DNA of 64,000 bases from Streptomyces lienomycini (GTDB lineage: Bacteria > Actinomycetota > Actinomycetes > Streptomycetales > Streptomycetaceae). Within the stretch, counting starts at the first letter, position 1. Each line of letters begins with the position of its first letter. The position numbers and the translations under genes are program-made. Below, in pieces: positions 62,088 to 64,000 of this stretch. The stretch covers positions 5,084,001 through 5,148,000 of the forward strand of contig NZ_CP116257.1 in assembly GCF_027947595.1 (NCBI RefSeq), given 5' to 3'. The notes beneath the pieces are model-generated. The model worked only from the letters and a program-made list of their open reading frames with translations. It ran no database searches and was not told the origin of the DNA.

Positions 62088-62573
62088 ATGAGAAATCGTA
62101 AGCTCGCATCGAGCGTTCTGTCCGTGACCATGCTGTCGGTCGGCCTCGTTGCCCTGGAATCGACGCCGGCGGCTGCCGCGACCCCCAAGTGCAGCCGCGC
62201 GGTCCAGATGAAGCCGAACTCCGCGTATTCGTACTACATGCTCATTCCGAAGTCGGCCGCCACGGTCAAGTGCAGCATGAGTCCGGGAGCGCGGAACAAG
62301 GGCGTCACCGCTCTTCAGACGGCGCTCGCGTACTGCTACAACGTCTACACGGGCGCTCAGGGTCACAAGTTCGGCCCCGGCGACATCGACGGCATCTACG
62401 GGAACGCCACCAAGAACGCAGTGTATTACTTGCAGGTACAGATCTTCCCGCAGCAATCGAGCGAGCAGGACGGGATCTACGGCCCGAACACCGCAGCCAA
62501 CATGAAGTTCCCGTGGCACAACCCGAGCAATGACCGGATCATGAACACATGCACCCGGCGGAACGGGAGCTGA
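62088..62573 (+). CDS. Small secreted peptidoglycan-binding protein
   Basis: 161 residues. Signal peptide (MRNRKLASSVLSVTMLSVGL) with cleavage near AAAA. Mature part: one PG_binding_1-like domain with GVTALQTALAYCYN, GDIDGIYGNATKNAVYYLQ and DGIYGPNTAANMKF, plus three or four Cys that can form disulfides (KCSRAV, VKCSMSP, AYCYNV, NTCTR). No catalytic domain. Likely exported and bound to the wall. GGAG upstream. A TAAAGT hexamer (62050-62055) may be a -10. Confidence 0.85.
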   Translation: MRNRKLASSVLSVTMLSVGLVALESTPAAAATPKCSRAVQMKPNSAYSYYMLIPKSAATVKCSMSPGARNKGVTALQTALAYCYNVYTGAQGHKFGPGDIDGIYGNATKNAVYYLQVQIFPQQSSEQDGIYGPNTAANMKFPWHNPSNDRIMNTCTRRNGS

Positions 62574-62581
62574 CGGGACGT

Positions 62582-64000
62582 TCACCGGGAGACGGACTGG
62601 CCCGTACCGCCTTGTCGCAGAGCCGACCCCGACCTCCCCTTCACCACCTCGAGTTGGGCGTGGATCCGCCGCCGCAGGTCGGCGACGTGGCTGACGATGC
62701 CGACGCTGCGGTCCCGCTCGCGCAGGGCGTCGAGGACGTCGAGGACCTCGTCGAGGGTCTGGTCGTCGAGGCTGCCGAAGCCCTCGTCGATGAAGAGGGT
62801 GTCCAGGCGGACGCCGCCGGCCTCGTCGGTGACGACGTCGGCGAGGCCGAGCGCGAGGGCGAGCGAGGCGAAGAACGTCTCCCCGCCGGACAGCGTGGCC
62901 GTGTCGCGTTCGCGGCCGGTCCAGGCGTCGACGACGTGCAGGCCGAGGCCGCTGCGGCCGCGTCCGGAGCGGTCGTCGGAGTGGACGAGGGTGTAGCGGC
63001 CGGAGGACATGCGCAGCAGGCGGGCGGTGGCCGCGGCGGCGACCTGTTCGAGGCGGGCGGCCAGGACGTAGGACTCCAGGCGCATGCGGCGCTGGTTGTC
63101 CGCGGAGGTGCCCGCGGTGAGGGAGGCGAGGCGGGCGACCCGGGTGTGTTCCTCGCGCAGCGGGGCGAGCCCGCGCACGGAGGCGGTTGCGTGCGCGGAC
63201 AGCCGGTCCAGCTCGGCGCAGCACCGGGCGGCGGCGTCGCGGGCGGAGGCGGCCTCGCGCAGGCGCAGACCCGCGTCGGCGGCCGTCCGCCCCGCGGCGG
63301 CCGGGTCGGCGGGCGGTCGGCGGGACGCGGTGACGGTGTCGGCCTCGGTGAGGACCGCGCGGACGGCGGCGTCCTCGGAGTGCCAGGCGTCGAGCCGCTG
63401 TTGCAGCTCGCGGTGGGCGGTGGCGTCGAGCAGTGCGGCCGCCGCGTCCCCGGGGGTGTCGAAGCCGGCCCGGAAGGCGGCGTCGGCGAGCCGGGCGTCG
63501 GCGTCCTTCAGCCGCTGGGCGGTGTCCTCGGCGACGCGGGCGGTGTCGGCGGCCTCCGTGAGCAGCACGGCCCGGCGTTCCAGCTGCGCCGCCCGCGCCG
63601 CCACGCTCGCGGCGGCACCGCGTGCTCGCGTCAACTCCTCTTCCAGGGCCGTTTGTTCGCGCTCCAGGCGGTCCCGTCCCGCGATCCGGGAGGCGGACCG
63701 GAGGGCGGCCTGCTGCTGGGCGGCGACGCGCTGCTCGCGCTCTCGCTCGGCCCCCCGCAGCTCCTCCTGCGCGGCGTGCAGCCCGGAGGCGGTCGTCCGC
63801 ACGCGCGCGTACTCCCGCTCCAGCTCCTCGGCCTCTTCGGCCAGCCGGGCGGTGGGCGTCTCGCCGGCTTCCGCCTTCGCGGCGGCGAGGGCCTCCCGTA
63901 CGGTGCCCAGGCGTCGTTCGTCGTCCGCGCGCCGCTCGTCGGCGGCCTGGTAGGCGGCGAGGGCCCGCTCCTCCGCGTCGCGGTCGACGTGCCCGGCGGT
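62582..64000 (-). CDS. sbcC: Exonuclease SbcC-like AAA protein, C-terminal part (5' end outside window)
   Basis: At least 472 residues, open through the window end at 64000. Upstream part is long coiled coil rich in Glu, Arg and Ala (EEAEELEREYARVRTTASG, EREREQRVAAQQQ). C-terminal ABC half: signature LSGGETFFASLALALGLADVV, Walker B DTLFIDEGFGSLDDQTL and a late GIVSHVADLRRR. With SbcD it processes DNA hairpins and ends. The N-terminal Walker A is not in the window. Convergent with the PG-binding gene with 8 bp between. Confidence 0.93.
   Translation of the reverse strand, partial: TAGHVDRDAEERALAAYQAADERRADDERRLGTVREALAAAKAEAGETPTARLAEEAEELEREYARVRTTASGLHAAQEELRGAEREREQRVAAQQQAALRSASRIAGRDRLEREQTALEEELTRARGAAASVAARAAQLERRAVLLTEAADTARVAEDTAQRLKDADARLADAAFRAGFDTPGDAAAALLDATAHRELQQRLDAWHSEDAAVRAVLTEADTVTASRRPPADPAAAGRTAADAGLRLREAASARDAAARCCAELDRLSAHATASVRGLAPLREEHTRVARLASLTAGTSADNQRRMRLESYVLAARLEQVAAAATARLLRMSSGRYTLVHSDDRSGRGRSGLGLHVVDAWTGRERDTATLSGGETFFASLALALGLADVVTDEAGGVRLDTLFIDEGFGSLDDQTLDEVLDVLDALRERDRSVGIVSHVADLRRRIHAQLEVVKGRSGSALRQGGTGQSVSR

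Overview
The window is chromosomal DNA of a Streptomyces or very close relative. GC is very high with strong third-position GC, GTG/TTG/CTG starts are common, and several families are typical of the genus: XRE/DUF5753 plus DUF397 plus an HATPase, a c-di-AMP (ydaO-type) riboswitch in front of an NlpC/P60 cell-wall hydrolase, urease without ureE, several ClpP paralogues expected, SbcC, MocR, and F420-type LLM oxidoreductases. No rRNA, tRNA, CRISPR array, insertion sequence or prophage was seen.

Layout. 0-6 kb: 5' part of a secreted M4-type protease, an XRE/TPR regulator, an acyltransferase (PlsC), an epimerase-like protein and a secreted S33 peptidase whose Shine-Dalgarno lies in a hairpin. 6-10.7 kb: urease operon ureA-B-C-F-G-D on the minus strand; a 17-bp tandem repeat sits between ureF and ureG, and ureD carries two apparent frameshifts. 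11-15.2 kb: orphan Phd-type antitoxin, a ClpP paralogue that has lost all three catalytic residues, the riboswitch and NlpC/P60 gene, and an HATPase/XRE/DUF397 trio with a TTA codon in the XRE gene. 15.2-19.7 kb: biotin genes, bioF divergent from bioB-bioA-bioD; bioF and bioB look frameshifted and the bioB shift would join it in frame to bioA. 19.8-33.7 kb: mostly housekeeping (methyltransferase, LLM oxidoreductase, GNAT, two CNNM/CBS membrane proteins, SGNH hydrolase, purB, mug, an ABC exporter beside a two-component system, a ROK regulator and a GntR/HutC regulator with a likely operator).

34-51 kb is the accessory and most interesting part. It is bounded by an esterase and a MocR regulator. 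Plus strand: HD protein, flavin halogenase-like enzyme with WxWxIP and FxxPxxSxG motifs, sigma factor, NPLA-repeat protein, UbiB/ABC1-like kinase, SAM methyltransferase. These converge at a strong terminator on a minus-strand operon: membrane protein, DUF2156/MprF-like transferase, acyl-CoA dehydrogenase-like enzyme, fatty acyl thioester reductase-like SDR, class III aminotransferase, COQ10-like START protein, flavin reductase, DAAO-type flavoenzyme and WS/DGAT-like acyltransferase. No PKS, NRPS, terpene synthase or RiPP core is visible. The gene content suggests a halogenated or oxidised amino-lipid or lipid-quinone-like product; this is inference.

51-64 kb: MocR regulator, Tat-exported PhoD phosphatase, ACT/GNAT protein, Cys/Met gamma-type PLP enzyme divergent from an Lrp regulator, DUF885 protein, SDR, Imm21-like protein, AraC regulator, small secreted peptidoglycan-binding protein and the 3' part of sbcC.

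Five apparent indels, all in G/C runs (ureD twice, bioF, bioB, the NPLA-repeat protein), raise the possibility of assembly errors; this should be settled before any is called a pseudogene.
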